DNA of 64,000 bases from Lucifuga dentata (GCA_014773175.1 VXCM01000767.1:202681-266680); one strand, 5' to 3'; counted from the first letter of the stretch, positions 45,705 through 59,621 are shown. Numbers and translations: made by a program. The notes: generated by a model not told the origin, from the sequence alone.

Positions 45705-48700
45705 GATATTTGGATCTGGATAAGAAGTTTTTCTCTGTTTAGACTCATCATCTGTTCATATATGAATAGTGTAACTTTGCTGACATTAAGTTGCTCACAT
45801 CTTAGGTGTAGTTTGTGCTGTTTAAGTACATAAATATACACATTTCGGTCATTTCCAGCAATGCAGAACTGGTTTATTAATGTTCTGGTTTATTAACCTA
45901 ATTTGAAACCATTTAAAGCATTTTGAAAACAAACAAACAAAAAAGGTCAGGAACCAAAAAAGTTGGTTCCTGCTCAGAGTCAGAAAATTTCAGGATCTGA
46001 CATGACATGACATCATAAGTGGGCAAGTATTATTCTATGTCCGTGAAAGTGAAAAACGATGGAGAAGTTGAAATGTGTTCGGTGGTCTGCGTAACATCAT
46101 AGTTGGCTCATATAAGGCTGTTGGATTGAGGTTAATACTTTCAGCAGGATGATAAAAGCATGCTGGTAATGTAGCCTGCCATATTGCTTGTTTTCACTGA
46201 TTTACACTTCTCTGTCACTTTTGTTGGTGATGCAATACAACACAGAGTTGTGCTGTCATTGTGGTTCCAGTACAAATTGGTAGAGATGTGGGCAGGTTTG
46301 CTAGATGGCATCTTGGATCCACTCATACCGAACGAAACCGGTTTAAGAACGAAAACTTTTCTGGTGGAAACTGTGTCATTACCCTGCCCTCATTCCCCAC
46401 ATATTATACATGCACACCCCATCAACCATCTACCAAGACACAAATGCACAACATAACACCCACACACACACACACTCCGGTGGGATTGGAATACCATTAC
46501 TCTTGTTTTCTCTGGGGGTCAGGAGATAAATATTTGGTACTTTCAAAACGTTCTCTCCTCTCTGATCCAAAGAAAATGCTGTGTCGCTTTGGACAGTGTA
46601 CAGAAAAAACACTGCAAACAATATCCGCATTAAATAAATAAATTGTGTAATTTTTTTTCACCATTTCTATATGATAAAATGATTTAATTTTTGCTAGTTT
46701 AAAAACTGCAAAGGTAAAATAATTTCTTCAACAGTGAATGCGACGCTCTTACAAAACGCGCGTCACATTTTACAGTGTAGTTTTGGCAGGAACAGGCGTG
46801 TGTTTTCAGATGGCTGCAGCAAACATGTGCGACACTAATCAGAGTTTAATCAGAGATGAAGCAGAGTCAGATGGGGCGTGTGTTTATTCCAGTCCAAACT
46901 CTGTACACACACACTTTGATTTCTCATCCTTTCCTTTGATGTAGCCCCCCCACATACAATAACCTCAGTCATGCAGCTTTAGTGGAAAGTTTCACGGACA
47001 TGTGATCCGAGCACTTCAGCGTTTTTCTCCCTCCCACCAAGAAAATAAAAGACTTATAGAAACCGGTATATACATTACAGTATGGATGTGTGATAGGAAA
47101 CCCCACAAGCTTTGGGTTATTGCACACTGAAATTAACTTTGCAATAAACTCTGAGATATCAGATATCGGTCTGATATCGGCCAAACCTGTGGCCCTGATT
47201 GTTTTATTGAAGTAAGTCATACTGACCCAGTTGCTGCTTAAAATAAATTAAGTTACTAGTTACTGCGTTTTAAATCAGGTGTATATAGAAATTCAGGTTT
47301 TTAAGGTCATTAGGAAATTTTTTTTGTTTTTTCTGTCTGCATATATAGTTGTGGTGTATGCCAAGAATGACATAACCATTTTTAATATTTATGCAATTTA
47401 ATCTAGCAACAGACAGATAATACTGTATATAGTGCATAGGTGAGTGTGTGAGTGTAAAAAAAAAAAAAAAAANAAAAAAAAAAAAAAAAAGGAAATTGTT
47501 TAATATTTGTTGTTGTATTTTTACTATTTTGCGCTTTATTTTTGAGTTTCATCACACCAAATACAGTAAATTATACACTAAGATGGAGATGCAAACTGTG
47601 TTGAAATGACAGCTTTCTTGATGTAAACTAATAAAGACCATCAGGTTTACAAAGTCAAATCAAAATCAGGAATGCTTATAAAAGATAATCCTTTGAGTTT
47701 AGGGGAAATATTCAGGAAAATGCTCCACTTAACTAATTTCCGAACAATTAGAAGTATTGAGTATTTCTGAGGAGCTGGTTTATTGAGTATTTTTCAAGAT
47801 AATGATGATGCTGTTACTCAGACTTGAGTAACGTTTTGTCTGATGGAGTAAAATGTTTCATTGTCCTGTCGTTGGCCCATTCTGTGTTTGTTTATGTGAG
47901 CTTGAGAGAAGAATCTCTCCTTTTGGCCTGGCGCTGCTCTTTCCCTCTGAGCAGGCGGGTCAAAGCACTCTGGCCCAGTTTGGGGGAATCCAGCACCATC
48001 TGAATTGCAAAGAAAACAGAAAATCCACTTCCAGCTCAATCCTAACTTTATGATAACACGTAATTAATCGGCTGGAATCTGCTGGCGCAATCAAATGTAG
48101 CCTTAACCCTGCAACTCCGTGTAATTACAAGTTAAGGAGAATATAAGGAGAGTTTTTTAGGGCAAATTATTTTTTCACAGAGTTTCTCCATGTGAACAAA
48201 CAATGAGAGAAAGTGTTTACACTGGGCAGAAAATGTTTTGCATTTCTTATTTATTTCAGGACGCTGAATATGTTGATTTGTTTATGGTAATTTATGTAAT
48301 TTAAAACATTTCTGTTAAAGAGAAACAAACTCCAGAGTGGTCCGCTGCCTGTATTTCACACTGAGAGGATCTCAGTGGAGTTTTGTGCATCTGCATAGCA
48401 AGTAGCCATATCAGGTGGATGTTTAGCCTATATAGTGTCTACATAGTTTCTACTGTGCATAGTGTATACATCAGTGCTGGCCTAGAGATTGTCCGAATCA
48501 GAAATTATATTTTTATAATTTAATACATATTTAGCTTTTATCCAATCAGATTTTCCACCTGTGCTGTCTCCAGTTGAAAACTCTAGCCTGAGGCCTTCAG
48601 AATCTTGAGTGAAGCAAATGGGGATGATGTTGTTGATTGTCATATTCTTTAACCAATCAGATTTTGAGTTTGCCATGTTGGGTGTATTCTTGGACACGTC

Positions 48701-48956
48701 CGGGCCTTCTAGCTGGCCTTGGCCTATGTCATCGGAGTACAGCATTATGCTACACAGCTAAACAGCCTGCCAGAAATTCATCAGAAGAAGAAGAAGAGAG
48801 CCGGTTAGCTAACTTATGTTAAACTAGCTAGCACGTAACGTAGCATTATCTAAGATTTATTTAAACTTTCTTCCATGACGTTTAGATTTTTAGATATAGT
48901 GCTTTAGAGTTTTTGTTTAGATTTTTACTTAGCCCTGTTGTTTTTAAACACACAAT

Positions 48957-49093
48957 GGCTGAAGGAGGAGAAGAAATGGATTAACTGGCAAAGTCTTTTT
49001 TCGAAAAGGACCTTTCAAGAAAAGCTGGACACACTGTACAACCGTGTCATTGAACTCTTTATAAAGAAAGAAAGGAGGATGGACTTTGCAGGT
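48957..49093 (+). pseudogene. Possible ZMYM/hAT-type first-exon relic
   Basis: After a short ATG frame (MAEGGEEMD, then stop) a second frame reads LFSKRTFQEKLDTLYNRVIE and IKKERRMDFA before a GTAATAAGT donor-like site. Fish ZMYM1-like transposon-derived genes have an FSxRTFxEKLD block in the same place, which is the basis for the call. Two frames are needed, so it is broken. Confidence 0.3.
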
Positions 49094-49127
49094 AATAAGT
49101 AGCTTCGGTAAGTTTGATGGATTTTTA

Positions 49128-49260
49128 TGTATCTGGATTTTTATGTGGCTGGAATCTGTGGGGAAGCCTGTTGAATCCTGATTGTGTTATTTGNTGTATC
49201 TGGATTTTTATGTGGCTGGAATCTGTGGGGAAGCCTGTTGAATCCTGATTGTGTTATTTG
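49128..49260. other. Assembly join: 66-bp exact duplicate around N 49194
   Basis: 49128-49193 equals 49195-49260. Confidence 0.9.
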
Positions 49261-49779
49261 CATTTTACAGCATTTTTGCTTATTTGCTGGTTGTATGACT
49301 AAGTGTGACTGGTTGTTTTGAGTTTGTTGTTATTTCTTTTAATCAAATAATTAGAAATGTGCATTAAATATGCAAATAAATTGGATGGAAACAGTTGATT
49401 TGGGCTATGCGATGTCTGTTTGTGATGCAGCATCCTGTCATAATGCGTAATAATGCTACATCCTTGATGGTTTCAGTCACCATGTATTCATGTCTCTGAA
49501 GTTAGTGTATTGTAACTTTCATAGGTGTTGAGTCTTGTGTTAAATCACTTTATCCCACAACTGCCTCCAGACTCTGAGCAAATTATCCCTTTCATATGTA
49601 TTATTTGTATTATCTGCGATGCAACGAGTTAAAATTCTCTGCTTTCTCCACTGCAAAGTGAAACCAAATGTCTGACTGAGAGTTTGAGAGTTGACAACCT
49701 AGCTAGTTTCATCAGTAACTTTGACAAAACTTTGACAATATTTAGTAACTTTGACAAAAATGTCAAATTAATAATGGCA

Positions 49780-50004
49780 TGTGGTTTGCTATGATGAATT
49801 ACTTATCTCAGGTCTCTACGAGTTGGCTTTTACAGCATATCAGAATAAACTGAAACCAAATGACATTTTGGAAAGTAGGAAAAACTACTCTATAATTTAA
49901 AGCTACAGAAGTATTTTATGGAAAATGGTTGGCAGTAATCTAACATGTATGCAACTTGTATTTATTGGGCTCAAACATGCAAAATCACCAGTATGATCCT
50001 TTAA
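49780..50004 (-). mobile_element. T2/Kolobok-like MITE, copy F (one end only)
   Basis: Ends CAAACATGCAAAATCACCAG, TATGATCCTTTAA and contains AATAAACTGAAACCAAATGA, as in copy D. The other end is lost. Confidence 0.65.
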
Positions 50005-51854
50005 ACATTCACCTGCTGACATCAAGAATTACTTACACTGAGTAAAAAAAAAAAAAAAAAAAAAGAGCAGAATGTAAATGTAAATGATCATACCGACAAA
50101 ATAAACATCTTTTGTGCTGTGTCTTGTGAATATCATGAATACATGTTTCCTCTTTAACATCAATAGCAGATCAACATATAGTCTGTATGGTGTTGATTAT
50201 AAAAAATATAATAATAATAAAACATCATCAGCCCTTAAAACTGTCTGAAATATTACTTTTACTCAACATTTTTCATTAAGAGGTTGATGGGAGTATTTTA
50301 TAGCCATGAGTTATACTTAGATAACATGTTACATTAACATTTAACATGCATGCGTGCTCACACACACACACACACACACACAGGAATAGTCGTACATCCT
50401 TTGCTGATCTCCGAGGCATCGTGTCTCCGTTGATGGTTTTATTCCTTCTTCTGACACATCAGGGTTCTATAAATGATAAAACCATCAGTCAGCACCATGC
50501 TGTGTGGGCTGAAAAACATGTCTTCCATCATTTTGACTTAATTTTCAACACAAACCACATCGATGCATTTGTTAGAACTTTGCATACCTACTGAAATGGA
50601 CACAGACCCTGAAAAACCAATGTTAATAAAAATGACAGTGTGTGTAAACATCCATAATTATGATGTGGCTGTTCACTGTATACCTCCCTCACATCGGTTC
50701 AGAATACATTTTTAATATGACATAATGCTTTAAAAATAAAATTCTGCTCATTTCAGTTGACAGCGAACTCTTCCACCTCTTGCATGTTCACTTCTGTCAA
50801 CTATTTGCTGGTAAAAGTTGTGCGTGTTGCTGCATTCTTGCACAAAGAGAAAATCCTGCAGCTGTAATACAGATGTGGCTGCTGGAAAATAAGCTGTACG
50901 GGTTTACATGTTTATTTATTCCGGGATTTTATTTTTGCTATTAAAGATGCGGACGTTAAGTCATTCATGGATAAACCACAGGAAGTGATGTGTACAACTT
51001 GAATGCATTTCTTTGTTAGTTTGGAAGAGACAGAAGAACTGGAGAGAGTGAACATCCATTGATAGCTTCTGTGACTGAACAGACACTGACGATGGTTTTA
51101 ATCAACAGAGGAAATAAAAGACATTACAGTCACACCCACAGGCTTTGATTGTCAGGTGATCTGTGGGAAGTACAGTGCAGAAAGTCCACAGCGATGAGCG
51201 TTTAGCTGGAAAGAAAAAAATAAATAACCACTTTAAGCAAAACCAGCAAAGCTTCCATTGGCGATGTCAGGTCCCCTATTTAGTCTTTCTGTGAGCCATG
51301 TTTGGGATCCCTAACCAGGCTTTGAGACACGATGCATTAGATGACAAATAGCCGAGAGAGGAAACAGAGAGACAGGCTGTAAGTGAGATTTATCCTCTGT
51401 TCAAAAGGCCACAGAATTTGTTAGCAGAATGACAGACTGTTATCAGCTGGACGGGGATAAAATACTCCTCCACTGTGTGAGTATGTGTGTGTGCACGTGT
51501 GTCTGTGTGTGTATGTGCATGTACAAAAGAGCGAGGGAAAGAGAGAATAAGAGTTGAATAAGAGTCGAATTTGAATGCTGCTTGTTTTTTTCCACATGCA
51601 TGTTTAAAGAGTCATTTATCACTCTACAGCCATGAATTGGCACTGTGGGAGATTTCAGTTGCCATGGAAAATGACAAGATGTGGACATTGTGGTAATAAT
51701 GGGGACAAAGCTAGGAGAGGGGTAAAAAAAACGATTAAAAGATGAGAAGAGCAAGAAAGAGGAGACTGATGGCTGGAGTGATGGAAAGAAGTTGGCCATG
51801 GAAGTGTTTTTTAGGAGCTTTCAGTCCAAAATGTGCTGTCACAGTTTCCTGCAG

Positions 51855-51979
51855 CTTTATCAGATTCTGAGCGTTTGAGAATGTGAGAGGATGTTTAGTA
51901 CTTTTTTTTTTTCCAGNCTTTATCAGATTCTGAGCGTTTGAGAATGTGAGAGGATGTTTAGTACTTTTTTTTTTTCCAG
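51855..51979. other. Assembly join: 62-bp exact duplicate around N 51917
   Basis: 51855-51916 equals 51918-51979. Confidence 0.9.
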
Positions 51980-52089
51980 CTAACATACCTCCAAAACAAA
52001 CCCAAATCCACTCATAGCTGTGACTGTGGACAAATGACAATGCTGGGAAATTTTTTCATTTCCACTTCAAATCCACTAAATTTTGCTGT

Positions 52090-53290
52090 GCTGTCAGTTT
52101 TAGGGATACAGACTTCCAAAGAGAGCGGCTCAGAACATTCTGTTATCACTCACCGTGAAAACCTGTTCTGCTCTCACAAAGCTGACCTTGATCTCAAAGT
52201 GTGATTTCTTAGAAGAGTTATAAGTTCTTAAATATGTTTTGTTCTTGCTCCGTAGTTTTCTAATGACTTGGTGAGCCTTGGGTTCATCAGGTGTTGGAGT
52301 CGGTGTTTGCATTCAGCCGGTTGTGCTGATTTGCAACCACAAATGAGTTTCACTTTTGGTTACAAAGATTTGATAAATTTAAGTTTTATTTTACTTTTAC
52401 AGCATCTTCCCACNAAAAAAAAAAAACCCAGCACAGTCGACTATCAGCAATGAAAATAACATCATTTAATTTGACTATAGGCAATCTATGGTTTGTGTAG
52501 GAAGCTGTCACGACCTGTGTAAGGAGGCCTTTGTGGATGTAGTGTACACTGGTGGCTCATTAATTTATGGACAGTTACCCATTTTTCGAGTTTCCATCGC
52601 AAAAATCAATGGTGCTTGGCCAGAAACATGGTTCTCTTGCCACCTTTTTGGCCCCAAAAGTTGCTGGTCTGGAACAAAGGAACATGACGTTCAGGAAGGT
52701 GACGAGCAGCATTTCAGTGAACTGTTTCACAATGGAAACTCCTAAAAGAATGCTGTAGTCCATCGAAGACACCAATGCCTTGTTGGTTGGCAATACAATG
52801 CAGTAGAGAGATCCACGACAAGCTGGAAAGTTTGCAACGAAAAGCGAAGATATGTGAGGAAATTAGAGGTGAGCTGGAGAGAGCCGGATAATGGACTAAA
52901 TCATAAACAAATTGAAGAAATTGAAGAAAGACTGCAGACACAGCAAAAGACAGTGCTGGATGATACAAAAGTAAAGCTGGATTTTACTGTGCTGTATGTG
53001 ATGTCTACATACGCATCAACAGCTGTTTCTGGCTATTGATAAGGATTTTGAAGGCGAGTATTAGTGATTGAAAAAACAACATGACCTCCTCTATGATAGC
53101 GTGTCTGATTTTTTTCCTCGACTTCCACTTCTGTCGTTTCCCAGAGCACATCCACATCTGTGAAGCTGACGTCATCGCGTCGTTCTTTCATCTCCTAAGC
53201 TAGCGGAAACGCAGGCTGGTTCATAGAAGGTCCGAACTGAGGCACCAACTCAGCAACAGCAGCACCAGCACGCCGCTGGTAGAGATACAT
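52090..53290. other. Unidentified stretch with scattered coding-like frames
   Basis: Several 60-85-codon frames on both strands (52488-52745 plus, 52575-52793 minus, 52854-53039 plus) have fairly balanced composition, unlike the microsatellite shadows nearby, and a CpG-rich end at 53150-53280. None matches a family I know. It could be a decayed transposon. Confidence 0.3.
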
Positions 53291-54013
53291 GCCTCTTTAG
53301 GGCTGTTTTAGTGTTAACCTGAGATGATGATTTGTTGAATTGCTTATCCGAGAATCAAACAAATAGTGTACTGGAGAAACGGTGTGGTTGGTTACTTGAG
53401 TGTCTGAATGAACTTGCTGAAACAAAAAGACCCCCCACTTCACTCTCTCCACCTGAGGATTAAATCAGTGAACCGGCATGTTATACTGCACTGTTCACCA
53501 GAATCAAGTTACTTATATGAACTGGAAAACATCAAACCTCGTGAACCCACAGGACAGAAGAGGATGGACAGAGTGGGAGGGGAGAACAGATGGATTGCTT
53601 CCCCATAGACATGTAAAAGAGTAAAGATGATAGTAGAGATAGTGTAGCTGAAAACAGATGAAAGGAGGGTTTATAATGAAGAGATGAGAGTGGTGAATGG
53701 AGGGATGAGAGAGAGAGCGAGGGAGAGAAAGAAAGAGAGAGAGAGAGAGAGTGGAGGAAGAGATTCCCAGTGATTTGTGGCCAAGAGCCAAATTGACCAC
53801 AACCATGCAGAGCTTCTTGGAAAATCTCTACTTCTTTTCTTTTTCTCCTCTTCCTTTCACTCTGATTCTCATCACATACTCACACTTATACACAGTAATA
53901 CGCACAAAGACACACACACACACACACACACACACAGTCTGGAATTTGGCCAAGCACAGCAGCAACTGAGGGGCTCAAACATTCCCTTTTTATCGCCCCT
54001 AAATGAGTGAACT

Positions 54014-54019
<6 letters not shown>

Positions 54020-54079
<60 letters not shown>

Positions 54080-54080
54080 N

Positions 54081-54145
<65 letters not shown>
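54020..54145. repeat. Compound (CT)n(GT)n microsatellite entered twice around N 54080
   Basis: A CT-to-GT array is followed by N and then the same CT-to-GT order again, consistent with an unmerged overlap. Confidence 0.85.
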
Positions 54146-54596
54146 CTCTTTCCTCAGCTCTAGGGACAGGTAGTCCAACCATGATTTTAATCAAACAAAT
54201 GAAAGTCCTAAAGTCCAGCTAAGGACTTAAGGGCAGTGTTTGTTTTTTTGCCATGGACAAGAGGAAGAATAATGAGAGAGAGAGAGAGAGAGAGAGAGTT
54301 TGTGTGTGGGGGTGGGGGGTAACTGTATGCCCTATATGCCCCTACTATGCACCTCTGATCTTGCTCAAATCCACAACACAACTCTCCAAATTTGCTTTCA
54401 TGGCCATGTCTCCGATCTTAAGGTCCCAGGTATAACACCACAAAATCAATACTACAGTTGCTTTTGTTGAGACATCAGTGCTATTTTTCATCTAAACTGT
54501 GGTTCCAAAGGTTTATGTTAAATAGTATCCCAGTTAGCTTGACAGTTATAGCTATCCTGAAATTTGAAGACTACAAATGTCAAACTCAATACAGAC

Positions 54597-55175
54597 TAAT
54601 GCCGCGTTCCAGTTACCTTGGAACTCAGATTTTTCCAACTACCTACTTGGAAAAATGTATTGGAATGGCACTTGACGTCAGAGCTCCGACTGGGAAACTC
54701 TGTCCAAATTTATCTACCCCAACTTCAGGAGTGTGACGTCACTCAACATGACGGCGCCTGTGGAAGTGAGCCTTATGAGTGTAAATGATCAGCTAACAGG
54801 TGAATAAAGTTTTTTTCTTGCATGACATTGAAATAAAAAGGTCAAAATATATCGCCAAATTAACTATAGTGTGTAATAACTTTGCCATTGATACGTAAGT
54901 GTAAATAATTTCAGAACATTTACTTCTCTGCACAAATGTTTAACACCCACTGTGATTAATGTCACAGTGGGTGATATTAACACAATCCAACCAAACAGTC
55001 CTGTAGTCTAACATTACTTTAGTTAGAATTTATTACTAAGTTTATTTAATTTTACAGTATTTATTGGCATTGAGCCATGCTTTTTGTTTACATTTAGCTG
55101 GAACGGTTTGAGGTCAGAAGTCAGAACTTCCAACCGGGAAAAATCTGACTTCTGAGGTAACTGGATGCAGCATTA
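54597..55175. mobile_element. Non-autonomous DNA transposon with TA-flanked inverted ends
   Basis: The left end ATGCCGCGTTCCAGTTACCT is mirrored on the right by AGGTAACTGGATGCAGCAT, and the inversion continues with AGATTTTTCC. TA flanks both ends. The 579-bp element has no ORF and contains a perfect 12-bp-arm hairpin at 54944-54973. Superfamily unresolved. Confidence 0.7.
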
Positions 55176-56929
55176 GTCCTCATTTTTTTTAATAATTTGA
55201 CAACTTCTGTGGTCTTCAGTGCTCATCTTTTGACAGGTGATCTCTGAGGAGGTTGGTGCTTCTTTTCCTGAATAATAAGCAGCTTTTCTGTCAGATGTAC
55301 AGCGTATTCATTCATGTCCTCTAATGAGCTGCTGCCGGATGCATAACATGCATCTCTTCCTGTACTCCCGACAAAGAAAAACTAATGCACAACCTCTCAT
55401 ACCGTTTTATCACTATACTGAATCACTAAAAATATGCTAAAGACAAAATGAAGCCAGGCCAGGTGAAAATTGTCAGTCATTCACTCATTAAAAATTCTAA
55501 CTTTACGTGATTTATTTAAAAAAAAAAAAAAAAAAANAAAAAAAAAAAAAAAAAACAAGAGCAATAAAACCAGGATCTCAGTGATGACAGCAAATCTTTT
55601 GGACTACTCACACTGTAGACTTTCCTGAAAATGATTTTTGATAAGGGACTACCTATAAACTGTGATTGTTGCCTGTTTAGAAATGCTGCAGCAGTGAAAC
55701 ACATTTCTAAACACTTCAAATAAAACTAAATTCTTTGTTGAACTCGTCTTGGCCAAAAAACCCCAAACCTTACCTTTGCTTAAAGCTGTAATTATTTCAT
55801 TTTTGCCCACTAGGGTGCAGGAAAAACTCAAAAACACACTTACACACAGTCCTGATGTACCTTTGAGTTGTTATCGAGTTAGGCGTTACGAGATAGCAAA
55901 CAATGAGCCACTTATACATACAGCAGACTCAAAGTAACCATCATATTCCATTGGAGTCGTGTTTCTGACCTTCTGATTCATGTCAGTTCAATATTGCAGT
56001 TCAATATGTCAGTTCACTTTGCTGTTACCTCTCTTTTGGTCTCCACTAACTCCTGAGAAAAATATCCAGGCCTTCACCAACCACTAGTAAATTTGGTCTT
56101 GCAGTCATTTCATGCTGCAGAGGTATCAACAGTGGGCATATCAGAGCTTTTTTGCAGGAAACTTATGTGGTTTGATATCTGGGGTTGGTGATAACAATTA
56201 AAAGGCATCCATATATAGTATTTAGCGACCAGAAAACTAAAACTAAGAGCTGGAAGAGGCTAAAACCTTTCAAACACTTCACAGTCATTTGATTCAATAT
56301 TAACATAAAAATACTGGTTGATAGAGGTTTAAAAATTTTTAATGTTGCTATGTTTGTGACCAAAGCAGGTACCAGGTATTTTGGGTCTCACAAACCACTT
56401 TATTTAATTTCTGATGGATGGAAGGAAGAAATAATCTAGCCAAATTCGAAACCCATTCATTGTACTCAGCCACTCTAACCACAGTCTGTCTTCATCTGTC
56501 TTTCACCATCTCTTCTTAGTCCCAAACCATTTATTCTATGACCACAACCCTGTCTTCCTCTTGTTTTACCAAACTAATTTCATCCACACTGTCCATCATA
56601 AATCTCTGAATGACTCCATCATTGAGAGACGTCTCACACCATCTGTTAAAACACACTCACAGAGGAGCGCTATGACAACAGCTGTTATTAATACTTCAAA
56701 AAAACACAGGTTTTATTTTTTGTCCTAGTTAATAGATTAGGACATACAGGTAATGTTACATGCTTGTCTGCACCAGTGATCTACGTCTGTGTTTTATGTG
56801 GCAGTAAAGATCAGATTTTTATCGATTTTTACCAAGAGTACAAAGATTAAGAAAAAAAAATGGAAAAAAGAGGAACAGACAGTTTAAAACTGATTTTAGC
56901 TGAATTTCTCATGAAATTTTGTTTCCTGC

Positions 56930-56962
<33 letters not shown>

Positions 56963-58373
56963 CTGTCTAAGTTAAAATAGTCCATTTAAAGTTGTAAAAT
57001 CCATTGTTTAATCACTTTTTGCTGTCACACAATCTAACATAAAATAAATCTCTACATTGAGCAATGTGTAGCTTAATTAATGTTACAATAATGTGTCCTG
57101 ATGGTAACTGTGTAAATAAGTGATGATATGGAGGGCAAAGTCCTGGATGCTATACCGTGCACATTCCTGATACAAAGTAGTGAGAAAATGGAGAAAACTA
57201 CAAATTCACAAATTGCCAATTGTTTACCAAAATATATAGTAAAACTTCTGAGTGCTGCACATATTATTTTCACAAACCAATTTCCACCTGGAGTTTTTAA
57301 AACTTGCTGATTATTTTCAATTCATTTTCATCTATTTTTTTAATATTCAAAATTAATACTGAAAAGTCAGGCTTTTTTAATTTGAAATGAAAAATAATGA
57401 CCCCTATTGTATGTACTGTGCAGTGAATGCAGCATTTATCAATCCCACACCTGCAGTTACACATTACAGCCTGTTCTCATATATATATTTTAGTCCTTAA
57501 ATGCACTTGTAATCCAATCAAATCATCCCTCTAAGTTTACATTCTTATAGAGGTTTTGAAACCTCCTTTTCATAAAAACATTAACCCCCTGTGGCTCATT
57601 TGAAAACTATATATTCCCTGAACCAGACGGTCACGCAGCAGGACAGATTATGGCCTTTAACTATAGCAGTAATTCTCAAGTGTTTCATAACCAAATAATA
57701 TCTTTTCCAACTGCCCATCACTTACCCTGCAGCTGTAACGTGTCATTTTCCTGCTCAGGTCTTCTTTGCCCTTGGATTGGTCTGTTAGGCTCTCGTGCTT
57801 TTTCATATACAAAAGACACACTATTGATAAATTTTACCCAGTCAAACTTTAGCCCTCTGAAGAGGCATTCACTTGGGGACCGTTTTGAAAAAAAGCTGAA
57901 GAAACACTGACTAAATCCCTGTTACTCAAGAATATTCTGATGTATTTTACTGTCCCTAAGGTAAATTAACAATAGAAGAAAGACACCTGTTGTTTGAATC
58001 CTTTCACATCCAACACAATCGTGTTCTGCGTAAACCCCAGAGGTATAAAGCATGTAATCTACGGTGCTCTGTTTGTTTTTAGGAAATATTAGAACTGTTT
58101 GGACTTGTGTGAATTTTCATTTTTCTTGATAAGCTCTGTCAGTGCACATAAGCTTTGGCTGGCAATTGATGTTTTTAGAACCGTCATGCCAATAAAACTT
58201 GTTGAGCCAAATTAAATTAAATAGAAAATAATTGAACTTAAGCCCATTGTTTTTCCAGCTGCCAATGAAATGACTGAATTTGATTTCCAACTTAATACTA
58301 TATTGCTGTCAGATTGGATTGGCAGCACTGTCGCCCCATAATAATAAGATACTTCATTATATATATTTTTTTC

Positions 58374-59456
58374 ATTATATCTTCTCCCTTTAGGTCAGTT
58401 AATAAATAGTTATATTTCCTATCACATTTACGCAGATGACGTCCAACTTTACTGTTCATTTAAACCAAATGAATTACATAAACTAGATGCTTTAAATGAC
58501 TCTCTGAACGCCATTAAGTTCTAGATAGCAGATAACTTCCTACAATCTAATGCTGAAAAAACAGAAACACTTATTCTTGCCCCTGATAGTAACATCTCCT
58601 GGATTAGAAAGCATATTGGACCCCTAGACTCCACTGTCCAATCTAGCCTCCGAAAATTGGGTGTTGTTTTTGACAAAGCTTTGTCCTTAGATAGTCATCT
58701 AAAAATATTCACCCGCTCTTGTTTTTTTCATCTTAGAAACATAGCCAACTGAGAACTACAGTATCTAAAGAAGATATGGAAATGATTATTTATGCTTTAA
58801 ACTCTTCTAGATTAGGTTATTGTAACTCTCTTTTTACCTGCTTAAATAAATCACTTTTAAATACACTCCAAACCGTTCAAAATGCCGCTGCAGGACTTTT
58901 AACTAACTCCAGGAAATGTTCTCTTATTACACCAATTCTATTCTCACTCCATTGGCTTCCTGTACATTTTAGAATTATAAAATATTGGGCTTCACTTTTA
59001 GAGTGTTATGCAATCAAGCACCAAAATACATCTCAGAAATGATCATACCGTACATCCCCAGTTCGTCTTTCAGATCATCAGGTCAGAAATTGCTGACGGT
59101 GCCTCACACATATTTTAAAACCTGAGGAGACCGAGCCTTCAGGCTGTGGCACCTTGACTGTGGAATGCTCTACCACTGGAGTTAAGATCAACAGAAACAC
59201 TCAGAACTTTTAAAAAGCATTTTAAGACTCATTTATTTAAGCAGGCTTTTGGATGATGCATTTTTGATTTTATTGTTTTATCCTGTTTTATTTTTATCTT
59301 GCTTTGTCTTATTATTTTATAAATGTTGTTTTGTATTATTTTTATTGTGTAACTTTAAGGTATTATGTTTACCTTCTCTTATTTTATTCTTCATTTTGTT
59401 TTATCTTCATGTAAAGCACTTTGTGACTCATCTGTGAAAAGTGCTATATAAATAAA

Positions 59457-59507
<51 letters not shown>
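58374..59507 (+). mobile_element. L2-type LINE, 3' end
   Basis: The reading frame LYLLPLGQLINSYISYH, then IYADDVQLYC carries the reverse-transcriptase catalytic YADD. The following ILAPDS, KLGVVFDKALSLDSHLK, QNAAAGLLTNS and ILFSLHWLPVHFRI blocks are typical of the L2 ORF C-terminus. In-frame stops (for example TAG for the Trp before IADNFL) show it is dead. The 3' tail TGTAAAGCACTTTGTGACTC and GTGCTATATAAATAAAG runs into an ATT array (59459-59507), the usual L2 tail. It is 5'-truncated. Confidence 0.85.
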
Positions 59508-59621
59508 GTTATGACTCGGTTGTAATCCTCTTGGGATGTCTCTAAGTGAGTTTATTCTGGGTGCTCTGCTTTCAGGTTTGGTGAACTGGGAAAATGAAAT
59601 AAGTGTGAATGTGAGCATTAC

